Assembly (NCBI GenBank): GCA_036172665.1
Contig: CM069871.1
Coordinates: 62,618,713-62,682,712 of the forward strand
DNA length: 64,000 nucleotides
Reading direction: 5' to 3'
DNA from: Prosopocoilus inquinatus
Lineage: Eukaryota; Arthropoda; Insecta; Coleoptera; Lucanidae
Shown here: positions 37,921 through 49,157 of the stretch, piece by piece
How the letters are laid out: each line of letters begins with the position of its first letter
How positions within the stretch are numbered: position 1 is the first letter of the stretch
Translations under genes and position numbers: made by a program
Notes under the pieces: generated by a model
What the model saw: the letters and a program-made list of their open reading frames with translations, nothing else
The model's database searches: none
Told to the model about the DNA's origin: nothing

Positions 37921-39284
37921 TCACAAGTATTCGCAAATTCCATAGAGTAAAATGCTTTGCACAATTTTTCCCACACTGTCGATCAAGGCGAGAACATTTC
38001 CGCTGAAGTAATACAAGGCGGCTTCTGCAACACTTTGCACCACAGTAAGTATTGTAGAGAAGAGGTCTACTTCAACGTCAGTACATCTTCCACTGCTCTG
38101 AGGAACAGCTTGTAATGCATATTCTTGTTGTTCTAAGCTGGATTTCTGTAATATCCCTCCCAAGGGAGATTCTAGTTCTGGTAAGTGTACCAAATTTGAC
38201 CTATTTATCGAGTCCAAATCTAAAATGTAATAACTTTCATGATAAAATATCGAACAATCTGAAATTATTCTTATAACTAAGGGTGTTCCAATAGATATAT
38301 GATAAATCTTGACACTAGTATTATTGTCAAACATAGAATCTTCAAAATTTTAGTGTCACGTCAATAATCATTGGCAAATAACAACGGAACCTTCTACAAT
38401 TCAACAACAAATAAAAATTAATCATTAATTAATTAATTAATCAATTATTATGTACAGGATGACTACGCGAGAATTCCTACCCACTTTTATTTTTGATTTT
38501 AGGAAAAAATGCTTAATACAAAACTTAAAGGGACTAATTCAAAGTTTCACTATGTGTTCACAGAAAAACGATTGATGGTCATATAAACGAGATATAAACT
38601 AAACTTAGGTTTTCTTAAATGGAACATTCTGTATATTATTACGTTTTTCGATTCTCGATATCTCGTTTTACATGGTGCGATTTTTGCGAGCGATTTATTG
38701 CAGCGATTGCCCGCCGCGAGTAATTGCTTCATGTATTTGATAAGTCGCTGGTGCAATTTATCGGAAATAAAAAAGTTAAAAGGGGTAAGAATTCTCGCGT
38801 AGTCACCCTGGATCTGCATACTTTTAATTTTAAATAATTTTAAAATGAATTTCTTGCTTACAAATAGTGACACTGATGATTTAGTTACAATTTTTATGAT
38901 AGAAGTGCATGGGATGATATTTTTTTTCTTACAGCATGATTCTCCAAGCTTAGGAAGCTTGTTGGGGAGGCGTGCCGGCTAATTATTCTTGGAAACACAA
39001 ACAAACTTCATCCAAAAAGATTTTAGATTTATTGCTAATTCTTAAATTAAAAAAATGCACTAAGTTTTAATACGAATTCGCTTTATTAAAGCGCGGTGTT
39101 TTTACCTTACCTCTTGAGGTAATTGTTGGTTTTGAAAGATTTTACATGGCTGATAAATTTACAAGGTAATTAAAAGACCGGACGTAGACGTAGAAAATTT
39201 CTTCTTACCGTTTGCAGGGTTACTGTTACACTCCAAAAACATCAGACTTATCACCAAAAACCCAGCTAACAGGAAGGCTTTCAT
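37921..39284 (-). CDS. Small secreted hydrophobic protein 2 (124 aa)
   Basis: Exons 39284-39209 and 38219-37921 (375 nt). Signal peptide MKAFLLAGFLVISLMFLECN; phase-1 intron just after it, joining AACG to ATTTGG (reads NPAN|DLDSINR). Mature protein: polar segment with ELESPLGGILQKSS and QQEYALQAVPQSSGRC, then a hydrophobic, amphipathic C-terminus (VDLFSTILTVVQSVAEAALY, LIDSVGKIVQSILLYG) ending CEYL, with two cysteines. AATAAA follows 4 nt after the stop. TATA-like GCATAAAAG lies about 55 nt before the ATG. The intron (989 bp) contains a MITE. Function unknown; same architecture as the other small minus-strand genes, and its promoter plus exon 1 is duplicated at 47.7-48.1 kb. Confidence 0.75.
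38455..38810. mobile_element. MITE, CAGGRTGACTACGCG ends
   Basis: TIRs CAGGATGACTACGCGAGAAT (left) and inverse of CAGGGTGACTACGCGAGAAT (right), 356 bp, TA on the left. A half copy is at about 51748-51890. Non-coding; inside the intron of small gene 2. Confidence 0.8.
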
Positions 39285-39894
39285 TTTGATGTCGGCGTAC
39301 CAAATACTAATTAACCGCAAAATATTTTCAGTCTTTTATGCATAAAAGGGTGATTTCGTAATTTAATTTTCTTTTTACGGCACATTCCGAAAGATAACGC
39401 ATATCTTTCGGATCTTTACATCAAATTTTCATTAAGGCTGCGCTTGTGCAATGATTTTAATTGCTCTGTACTAACACATTAATTAACGAGCCAAATATTT
39501 GCACAGTCGGGTAATAATGGCGTTCAAAGGACAATGTGACCGGTGACATTAATCGGTGTCGGATATCTGTGATGTTTCAATGTCAAGATTATGATTTACG
39601 GATTTGTTTTTCTGGAATTTCTTGGAAACGACGGGATTCTTCTTTTTCATGAAATGCGAATTACAACTTTTGAAATAGCCAAATTTAATGTTACTTAATT
39701 CGATTCTCACTTTGTTAAGAACAAGGGAAGGAAAAACAAATTTATCTACCGAATTTATTTTTTTTTGCCGAATTTACAGCACCAATAGTTTGTTGTGGAT
39801 TCAGCGAAAATATTAGGCAAGTATACATAAAGTTATAAAATGTGATGATTGGAGTTTTATATTTTAAAAAGAGTGTGCTTGAAACACAGTTCGA

Positions 39895-40045
39895 GAGAGC
39901 CGGTAAGAATCCGAACACTAACCATCACATGGAAATTCTAACTCTCACATAGAGTCTACACGTATGTATCAGGAAATGATTCGAACCCACACCTAATAGT
40001 TTTCCGGCCAAGCGCTCAACTCTTTGCCAGCGACTAAACCAAGTC
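39895..40045 (-). repeat. tRNA-derived SINE-like repeat, family B copy 3
   Basis: Read on the minus strand: A-box-like GAGCGCTTGGCCGG, B box GGGTTCGAATC, then gactctatgtgagagttaga and ccggctc, matching the copies at 18490 and 20480. The best preserved promoter boxes of the three. Confidence 0.65.
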
Positions 40046-40300
40046 GTATATGCAACTACTTACAACTAATAATGCTAATAATATTACTATGCTAATAATA
40101 CACTCAGCAAAAACTTATCGCATCACTTGTATTTTTTTGGTAAATACTTTTATATTTGTTTTGTTTGCCTTTGTTTTTATAAATGATGATTGGTTACAGT
40201 TCGAAGAAACTAATTAATTTTATTAACTAAACTAAACCTCTTAAATATAATTTTTTTGCAAGAATTTGTAGTAGGAGTGAACTCGCCGTATTGTAAAATA

Positions 40301-42660
40301 CCGGCTGTTTCAAATTGGGTGTGCACTGAAGGGATCTCCTAAACCGTAAGAGATACAAATTCGGTTAAATGGAAGAAAAGTTGCATGAATCAATGCCTAA
40401 TTCGTATCCATTGAGAGAATGATTTTTTTTCTCATTTCTTCTTGAGTTATTAATAAAAATGTGAAAAAATCGATTTTCTTTTTCTCTCTGTATCTCTTTT
40501 ATTATACATAATTTTGAAATTCTGATTTCACTTTCTACAGGCACTTTTTGATTCTGCTTCGAATAAGAGCAATAGAATTGAAGTCAAACGTTTCGTCTTC
40601 CCACGACCATCATCAGTTTCGATTTTTTAAATACAACTTATGTCTTTTTATTATTCTATTCGATAGCATTTTTTCTCCTGACTACAATGATTTATCACAC
40701 TTAATAGTTGATATTGATTTGAAGCTTAAATAATTCAGATTTTATATGAAAATTTTATTTTATACATAATTTCAAATTTTTTGTTCCTTTTCTTATCTTT
40801 TTATTATTCTAGACGAAAGCATTTTTTTCTTTTGATTTCAGTGAGTGTAATACTTAATACCTTTTTTTCAAGTAAAGTTGGAATATGACAAAAGAACTGA
40901 TATCGTTTCGTCATGTTTTTCTTAATAAGTAAATTTATTCCTAACCTCTTTTTTTATTTGTTAAGTATTAGCAACAACATTCAGTTGTCGGAAGAGGAAA
41001 AGTCAATAAATATTGACTAAATGTTATGAGGTGGTTAACACAAACCAAATAAACATCAGTATAAATATATTAAATTACAAGAACAGAATAAATAAATTGA
41101 ATAAAAATTATAGACGAAGAACAAGACTCTGTGAAATAAATAAAGTGAAATAAATAAATTAAAGTAAATCCTCGAAATGTCCTCCACTGCTTTCAAGACA
41201 CAGATTCGTTCTTAATCTTATGTGTTGTCTAGCGTGTCGAACATGAATTCGCGAAACATTTCTGAAAGAATCTAATATTCGCCTTCTTAGTTCCTCCTTA
41301 TTATTTATCTTAATGCTAGTCACTGTTTCAATGTCCAAAATATAAAGCCTACTTTATCCTGTTTAAATTATGGATGGTGGTTCCGATATAACGTGCCAAA
41401 CTTCAACTAGTTAAAACGAGTGAACTTAAGCATATAAAAAATAAAAATAAAGATAGTCAAGTGTTGAGAGCCACTGAGTGCTAAAGAAATTAAAAAAAAT
41501 ACATTGTTATAGAAAGTATCTTTCAAATTTATTACAAAAATATTCGTTTTAGCTGCCAATGTATTTGTAGAAGGCACTATTTAGTAATAACTAAATATTT
41601 TTAGTATAATTAGTATTCACTTTTTCTTTTAATCCAACAGTGCGAGTCAAAATTAAAAACTAGGCTTTTTCATTCCTATACTAAAGCTGAGATACTGATC
41701 TAGCAAGTTATATTAGAACCACTAGATATTTTTCGGTAAAAATTCATTTTCGTAAGTGCAATGCATTATTAAAATAACCGTACAGAAAAACTTTAAATAG
41801 TTTATTATAATTTACACTAGAGCTAAGAAAATGAACTAAAAATTTGAAATTATGTATTAAATAAAATTTTCACATAAAAATCTGTATTATTTAAGCTTCA
41901 GATTAATATCAACTATTAAGTGTGATATATCATTTAACATTTAGTCAATATTTATTGACTTTTCCTCTTCCGACAACTGAATGTTGTTGCTAATACTTAA
42001 CAAATAAAAAAAGAGGTTAGGAATAAATTTACTTATTAAGAAAAACATGACGAAACGATATCAGTTCTTTTGTCATATTCCAACTTTACTTGAAAAAAAG
42101 GTATTAAGTATTACACTCACTGAAATCAAAAGAAAAAAAATGCTTTCGTCTAGAATAATAAAAAGATAAGAAAAGGAAGAAAAAATTTGAAATTATGTAT
42201 TAAATAAAATTTTCATATAAAATCTGAATTATTTAAGCTTCAAATCAATATCAACTATTAAGTGTGATAAATCATTGTAGTCAGGAGAAAAAATGCTGTC
42301 GAATAGAACAATAAAGAGACATAAGTTGTATTTAAAAAATCGAAGCTGATGATGGTCGTGGAAAGACGAAACGTTTGACTTAAATTCTGCTACCTCTATT
42401 CGAAGCAGAATCAAAAAGTGCATGTAGAAAGTAAAATCAGAATTTCAAAATTATGTATAATAAAAGAGATACAGAGAGAAAAATAAAATCGATTTTCTCA
42501 TATTTTCATTAATATCTCAAGAAGAAATAAGAAAAAAATCATTCTCTCAATGAATACGAATTAGGCATTGATTTGTGCAACTTTTCTTCCATTTAACCGA
42601 ATTTGTATCTCTTACGGTTTAGGAGATCTCTTCAGTGCGCACCCAATTTGAAACAGCCGG
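40301..42660. mobile_element. Foldback TIR element, about 730-bp arms
   Basis: CCGGCTGTTTCAAATTGGGT at 40301 is inverted at 42660, TA flanks both ends. Arms run about 40301-41028 and 41933-42660 and stay alignable throughout; short paralogous frames at 40548-40733 (plus) and 42229-42423 (minus) are this same arm read twice, not genes. About 100 bp near 41830-41935 repeats directly near 42178-42275. A related end fragment lies near 18760-18830. Confidence 0.8.
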
Positions 42661-43879
42661 TATATTATATACATACATTGTATTGATTGAAGATGTGGAT
42701 AGCCAAAGACATGCAGCCACAACCAATGATGCTCAGCATTTGACAATTTCAAGAATTCTAATCAGTTTAGGGAAAGCGCGGATTAAGAAATACAGCAGAA
42801 CAATGAGATAAAAGGGCAAAAAGCGCCTTAAACGTCCAATTTTTACGTTTAAGTGCCTTGCGGAACCGCATTGCATGACAGAAATGCTGAAAATGTAATT
42901 GTACAACAATGGGCCTTATGAATAAAGTTTAAGCAATTGGTTTTCTTAAAATTTACTAGTAAATGCTTAATATCGAATGAATAATATCTTTAGCAATTAC
43001 TTGACCTTGTAGCAATTGCTACGACACTAAGGAAAAGCTTAAAGTAAAAGGTTTTGCTTAAAAATTTTAAGTATTTGCTTAGTGTTTGTAGGAATAAAAG
43101 GAGCAATTGCTCTACCGCAGTTTTGCATTTGCTTAAAGCAATTATAAATCATCGCATTTGCACGATAACAATTTTTACTTATTAGATATGTAGAGACATA
43201 GAGGAAGAATTTCTCCTCCACTTCATTACTTGAGAGATCCCTTTTTTCAAGTTTATCGATTATATAATCAACTTTATTCGTAATTAATTCATTTTATTTG
43301 ATTTCGTCCTTATTTATTATTATCGCAAGATGAATTTCTTGTCATGTTTGGTGGTGTGCACGTCGCAAATTCACGGATTCACAGTTCCACATAATAATTC
43401 ATTTTCTTCATTATTTTTTAAATTTTTTTATTGTATTTTAGAGTAATTTATATTGTATTGTTGTTTTTTTTTCCTTTTTAGTTTCATAGTTTTTTATCTT
43501 GTTTGTATTTTTTAAGTAGTGGGCATTTATATTTAATATTTTGTTATTTTTTTATCAAGGTTTAGATGGAAAAATAGTAATTTACTGAGTCTCACCTTGT
43601 GATTGTGTTTTGTGTTTTCTTTTGTTCCTTAAATTCATATTTCTTTTTCTTTTTGCCTTTTTGTCTTTATTATGTCAACATTACTTTCTATGGATTATAT
43701 TACGTTTGTACGTTTTATCAAGAATCAAATGATTTTCAGTTCCAGCATTTGATTTAAATTACATTGCTTAAAAAATAAAAAAAAGTCACTACTTTCCGTT
43801 GACGTACCTCCCTCACGGCTGAAAATTTTTAAATATTATTCAGTACACGTTTCAAATAGTTATTTATTTAATTTAAAAT

Positions 43880-45000
43880 AATGTTTGATAAAGAGTTTAT
43901 TTAATATTAATGAAATTATAAGGCGTTGAACACAATCATGTGGTAAACCAAAACGATTTGTAAAGTTGAACTCAACAAAGAAATTTACAAAACCTCTTTT
44001 TATCAAAAGACGTACACAATCACAACTTCGTATTGCCTCCTCGGGCTTGTAAAACTGCAGTACAACGTCACGGCATGCTGCGGATGAGCCTTCGATAGTT
44101 TTGTTGTGGAATATTGTCCCATTTTTCAATTAGAGCGAGTACTAATTCTTAGAGCGTTATAGGAGGATTTGGACGGCATTTAATGCGCCCTGCCAAATAA
44201 TCCCATAGATGCTCGATTAGATTTAGATTAGGACTGCATGTTGGCCAATCCAAAGTACGAACATTGTGATCCCAAGATAATGAGTAACAATTCGGGCAGT
44301 GCGCGAACGAGCATTATCCTGCATTAGTATGAAAATTTGGCCATCATTTTATGCTCTGGGTATCACGTGAGGTTCTAGAATATCCTCAATGTACGCACAT
44401 GAGGTTTTAAAATATCCTCGATGTACCTCTGTCCCGTAATAGCGCCACTGCGAATAACTGCGAGATTTGTGCGACCGTTTATAAAAATACTAGCCCAAAC
44501 AATTACGAATCACCTCCAAAGGGAACATTTTTTATATTGTTTGCAGTAAATAGCGACCTCCAGTTCTCTGTCAAACTCGTATTCGTCCATCATTTGACAA
44601 AGCAAATTTCAATTCATCTGAGAACATTCTTCGACGCCAATGGTGAAATTGCCAATTGACGTGTTATGCAGCAAATTGTTGCCTCTTCGGCAGTGCTGTC
44701 TAGAATACTTCTGCAGAACGTCTTGATCTCAAATTGATCTCTTTTAGTCTGTTACGAACAGTTTGGTCACTTATTGTACGACTACTAGTATGCAACGTAT
44801 CCTGTTGAAGATCCCCCGTAGTGACTGTGCGATTACAAACTACTTGCAAACGAAGTTCTTGGACGTCTAGTATCCTGATATGTCTCCCTGTAACGTTTTC
44901 AAAATTTCCAAATAGTTCCTTGTACAACTCCAAGATCGCGAGTAACATAAGGTTGGGAATAAACTTCTTGCAGTAATGTGACACCTCTGGAGTTAAATGT
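43880..45000 (-). pseudogene. Tc1-type transposase remnant, minus strand
   Basis: Reading minus: TISDQTVRNRLKEINLRSRR (helix-turn-helix end), then WRRRMFSDELKFALSNDGRI, and further on SPNLNLIEHLWDYLAGRIK-like and EKWDNIPQQNYRRLIRSMPR plus RGGNTKL at the C-terminus. Several stops and shifts. Tc1-type order of motifs is complete but the gene is dead. Confidence 0.8.
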
Positions 45001-45355
45001 CTTCCAAGTCACTGAGGAACTGGATTATGACATTCAGCCTTATCAACAAATGAAATAAACAATAGAAATCATACATTGTTTAAGCATAAAATGTTCCTTG
45101 TCTACTACAGTTTTAACACGTTCACATTGGACAGCTTGTAATTCGATTAAATATAATTAAATTCTGCACAGGTATAGGGATATTTGGAACATGTTAGAGC
45201 TTTATAGATATACCAAGTTTCATTTAAAAATTCGAAACTACAGTGGAAATAAGCCAACTAGAAAAAATGACTACTTTTATTTTTTGAGAAGTGTATTTAA
45301 TTTTAAAATGAAAATTTTAAGATAGACTTATACCAGTGTCCGGAAGTGATAACGA

Positions 45356-45820
45356 GTGGTATGCACAATGCAATTTTATAAATACGTCAAATTTCGGCGG
45401 CACGGCGGATCCATTACGGTCTGGGGTAGCGTATCTTTAAAGGAGCGTACAGAGCTGGTGGTTGTGAATAATGGTGCTGTGACTGCTGATAGGTACATCA
45501 GAGAGGTTATTGAACCAGGTGTTGTACCACACGCACCAATCTTTGGTCCTATTAATGCAAAATAACGCACGACTGTCATTACAAGGAATGTGCAAAAAAA
45601 CTATAATGAAGTCAGGATGAGGTCTGTTAGAATCCCAAATCGAACCCATTACAACCCAGCCCAGCAATAGCTTTAAATCAATTCCCTGTAAGAAAAGCTA
45701 AAGAATGGAACCTTGTAAATCAAGACTACATTAAAAGTGTTATTGAGTACCTTTCAAGACGGATGCAAGTTATTACACAAGCTAGAGGCGGAAATACTCA
45801 TTACTTCTATTCTTTTTAAT
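45356..45820 (+). pseudogene. Tc1-type transposase remnant, plus strand
   Basis: Open piece with GGSITVWGSVSLKERTELVV and TADRYIREVIEPGVVPHAP, then a stop at 45563, then a C-terminal piece (KEWNLVNQDYIKSVIEYLSR, TQARGGNTHY) ending at about 45820. Central part of the catalytic domain is lost. It lies 0.4 kb from the right end of the 6.1-kb composite element. Confidence 0.75.
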
Positions 45821-45845
45821 TAATATTTTTAACTTAATTATCGTC

Positions 45846-46063
45846 GGTCTACAAGAGAAGGTGACCAAGTTCACCGATAGTAGTTTTAAGTTTCAATCTT
45901 TTTTAATTTAAAATACATATTCTAAAAACTCTATTACACATAAAAATCAACTAACCGGACGTAAAATAATTGGTTTTATAATCATAAGCTAATATTAAAA
46001 TTCTAATAACCCATAAATACTATCGGTGGACTTGATCACCTTCTCTTATAGACCGACTTTATG
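45846..46063. mobile_element. Short MITE, about 44-bp TIRs
   Basis: CGGTCTACAAGAGAAGGTGA (left) and the inverse of CGGTCTATAAGAGAAGGTGA (right), with accgatagta continuing both arms. About 220 bp, AT-rich centre, non-coding. Confidence 0.75.
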
Positions 46064-46244
46064 TTCTTCGATATAAAATTAGTGGTTTGTTAATAGTAAT
46101 GTGTTAAATTTAACTAGAATAAGTAACGAAAATAACTAGAATAAGTAATGGATAATAATAAAAATGAATCTTAAGTTCTAGAAAATAAATTACGTCGTTT
46201 AAAGAAAAAAAGTCAAGTGATGCGATAATTTTTTGCGGAATGTA

Positions 46245-47700
46245 TTACTTCCCATAATTTTTGATTAATTTCATTAAAAGCATCAGTAATAAATAATAAA
46301 TACTTCTCTCAGAACACTGAAATTAATAAACTATTCAGAATAAAAATACATATTTAGGCAGATTATTAATGAAAATAAAGTAAACATCCTAAAATGATGA
46401 TTTTATTAAACAATTATATTATGTCTTATCAGAATAAAATACATATGTTCTCTCTAGAGAGACTAATAGTTTTTATAATATTTTAATCAAATCTGTTCTA
46501 TAAAATTTAACAGGAAACAATGTTATAATTATCGCAAAAATTACTTAAAAATTAATAAATATCTACACATAAGAAGCCTCAAATAATCAAAATATATAAA
46601 ACAACTCCCGGTTTTCACTGATTTTATTTCAAATACGTCATCAACAATCAGTTATAAACCTTATTCTGCCCGCTAAAGTATAATCGTTTTAAAAACTTTA
46701 TCGAGTATACATACATATAACTTTGACGAACGTGATTCTTCTTAGTTTCGAACTAGTCAGGGAAACTGCTGATGGAATAAACCTAGTACATACAAAGACA
46801 AATGAACAAATTTTACAATCATCAAATAACTTACAAGCATCTGAACCTAAAGCGTCATAGTATCTACGTTTTGCGAAGAACTCATAAACTTGATTCTTGA
46901 TTACTATTATTATTACATTTGGCCTCTCCTGGATTTTACAATATTTTGTACCCTGGAAGTAGTCTTGTGCAGAGGTGTTCCACCTTTACATTAGACGTCA
47001 GCACATTATAGATAAAGCAATATTTTCTTTGAATTTCTCTTGGTCACATTGACTATAATTTTTTTTCTCCCAGAGCTGTAGGTATTACGGTTTGCTATAT
47101 ACCGCCGGTCGCTACCCATCTTGAGACACCCGGTATATTCACAATAATTATTTATTTCAGTTCCATGTGTGCAACTGCCTTAAAACTATAGTAAACAATT
47201 CAAATCGTTAAGTGATATCTTTTTATCTGCCCACTGGCCAATACTTTATATCACTGCTTGTTGTTGATACGTAGGACAGAACTTTGCAAGATCTCGTAAG
47301 ATTGCGATTGTGGCAATGAGGACGATGTCAATTCTAAAAATAAATGTAAATTCTAAGCTAAATCGTAAGGTATATACATTCTGTACATTTACATGCTCAA
47401 TAACACATAACGCTTACAATCAGAGAATACAGTATTTTTTTGTTTATTTTCAGCCTTAACGATCTTAGAGTGAACAAAACATTAATATTTTTCAATATCT
47501 TAATATCGAGAAACTAGAAAAAAAAAAAACTAATACATGCCAATTATAGAATAGCATGATTTTATTTCATAGGAGTAATATTTACCAATATTTAAATTTA
47601 TTTTCAGAATCTAATTCTCAATTAGTATACACGAAGTTAACATTTTACTCAAATTTTAAATTTAGATTTAAGTTTTGCTCTGAAAAGCCTGAACATATGT
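46245..47700. other. Intergenic region, possible relic exon
   Basis: AT-rich. Near 47100-47140 there is an isolated repeat end (cttgagacacccggtata). On the minus strand at about 47334-47245, after ATTTTTAG, a frame reads IDIVLIATIAILRDLAKFCP and stops, faintly like the hydrophobic end of the small secreted proteins; it could be exon 2 of the decayed gene at 47792, but the phases do not agree. Confidence 0.3.
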
Positions 47701-47708
47701 CTTCTTAC

Positions 47709-47792
47709 CTTGTGCACTTGTGCAGGACTACAAATGCCTTTCAAGATCATCAGACTTGTCACCAAAAAGACTGCTAATAAATTGGTCTTCAT
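47709..47792 (-). pseudogene. Duplicated first exon of small secreted family, frame altered
   Basis: ATG at 47792 reads MKTNLLAVFLVTSLMILKGI CSPAQVHK in two parts, clearly the relative of MKAFLLAGFLVISLMFLE at 39284. The donor GTAAGAAG is conserved, but TGCACAAG is tandemly duplicated just before it, so the exon is 84 nt (phase 0) where the sister is 76 nt (phase 1). Unless a matching second exon exists, this is a dead copy. Upstream sequence to about 48090 is also duplicated from 39285-39660. Confidence 0.6.
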
Positions 47793-48656
47793 TTTGTAGC
47801 GACGTACCAGAAAATAAAGATCAGAAAATATCCCCGTTTTTTTTACCTACCAGGAGGTTACGAAATTTTCATTTTCATTTTATGACACATTCCGTAAGAT
47901 TTAAGTCATGTAATCATTTGTGTGTTTACATCAAATTTGTAAGGAGATTGTTGTGCAACGATTCTAATCCCATTATTAAAGAAGTCAAATATTTGCCCGT
48001 GTGAAATTACTCGTACTTGGTGTTCGGAAAATCTAATAAGTCGCTTCAATGTCGAGACATGATTTATGGACCAGTTTTCTTAGAATTTAATTATAATAAT
48101 AATTAATTTTATTTACATTTTAAAGTGAAGAAACTATGAAATTAATTCAGAAATTATTTGAAGTTTTAAGCATTCGATCAGTTACTTAGTCAAAAACCAA
48201 CATTAATTAATTCAGCAAAATTGCTCGATGACTCAACCAACACTCTAGCAGACAAAAAAAATTAAGATTTCAGAAGAGATTTACATAATATGTATATGTA
48301 TGAGATGAATAACAACGATAATATGAGTAAAAATAAGTACTAATAACTACGGTAGAATTTGAAAATTAATTTAATTTATAGTAACTAATTAGCCACTGTT
48401 TCTGGGAGAGTAATCAGATCTTGAAAGTTCTTTTGAAAGCCGATCTCTAGTGAGTTCTTCATATTTTTTCTTAATAAAAAAGCTTTCCATGTAATGCTTG
48501 AATAATAAATGGACATTTTCTCCTTTGCTTTAAGTTTTACATTTCAAAAAAGAAAGATAGCGTTAAGCACACGTTTAAGTCACGTGTCTAGATCTTATTT
48601 AATCTACTTGAAGTCAACTATGAACATTTTATAGGCCCCCCACCTGACGCTTACAG

Positions 48657-48739
48657 GTTCATTGGATCAACAGGCTCATCAACCCCTTTCAATTCTGCAT
48701 CGATCCCCAGGAGATCGAAATCGATCAGTTCTAAAAGAT
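48657..48739 (-). pseudogene. Orphan terminal exon, possible
   Basis: On the minus strand, CTTTTAG is followed by a phase-1 frame ELIDFDLLGIDAELKGVDEP VDPMNL in two parts and a stop. It looks like a last exon, but no first exon with signal peptide was found upstream. Weak call. Confidence 0.25.
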
Positions 48740-48898
48740 TAGAAGAAAAAATGGCGAATGGGTTTACTAATATTTGTTTAATATGAAGTAAAATAAAATC
48801 ACTAAAATAAATTATACCGGGTGTCCGGCGCCATGTGCTCACCCTTCTAGAATCTTTATTTATTGATCGACATATTTATATATGACTACATATTTTTA

Positions 48899-49085
48899 TA
48901 TGAGTTCTATTAAAAAAAATGAGTTACGGACCTAATGAAAATTTTAAATACTGTAAAAGTGTTAAAAATCAAAATACCATCAAAGGAGTGATTTTCTTGA
49001 AACACTTGATCGCATTAGATCGAAAAAATGCGATTCATAGCTTTCTAGATTGACAAATAAAAGAGTTTTTTTTTTCGTTGTCCGG
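48899..49085 (+). repeat. Dispersed repeat R, copy 1
   Basis: Same-orientation relative at about 60310-60484: both contain cctaatgaaaatt, aaaaatcaaaat, atcaaaggagt and gatcgcattaga. The upstream end here is ACCGGGTGTCC at about 48818. Non-coding. Confidence 0.7.
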
Positions 49086-49157
49086 AAAACAAACATTATC
49101 ACTTGATACGTATTCGGACTCGTAATAATTCATAGATTTTAAATATGTAAAAATATA

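Larger units (their letters stand above)
40101..46242. mobile_element. 6.1-kb composite Tc1-type element with nested insertions
   Basis: Ends: CACTCAGCAAAAACTTATCG at 40101 and the inverse of CATTCCGCAAAAAATTATCG at 46242, both followed inward by CATCACTTG, and flanked by TA (40099-40100 and 46243-46244). Inside are a 2.36-kb foldback (40301-42660), remains of a minus-strand Tc1-type transposase (43880-45000), a plus-strand one (45356-45820) and a short MITE (45846-46063). The outer element would be about 1.5-2.4 kb once insertions are removed; the plus-strand transposase is the likely original gene. Confidence 0.65.

Noticed and set aside
40548..42423. Two similar short proteins on opposite strands
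   Set aside because: They are the same inverted-repeat arm of the foldback element read from both sides, with no support as a gene.
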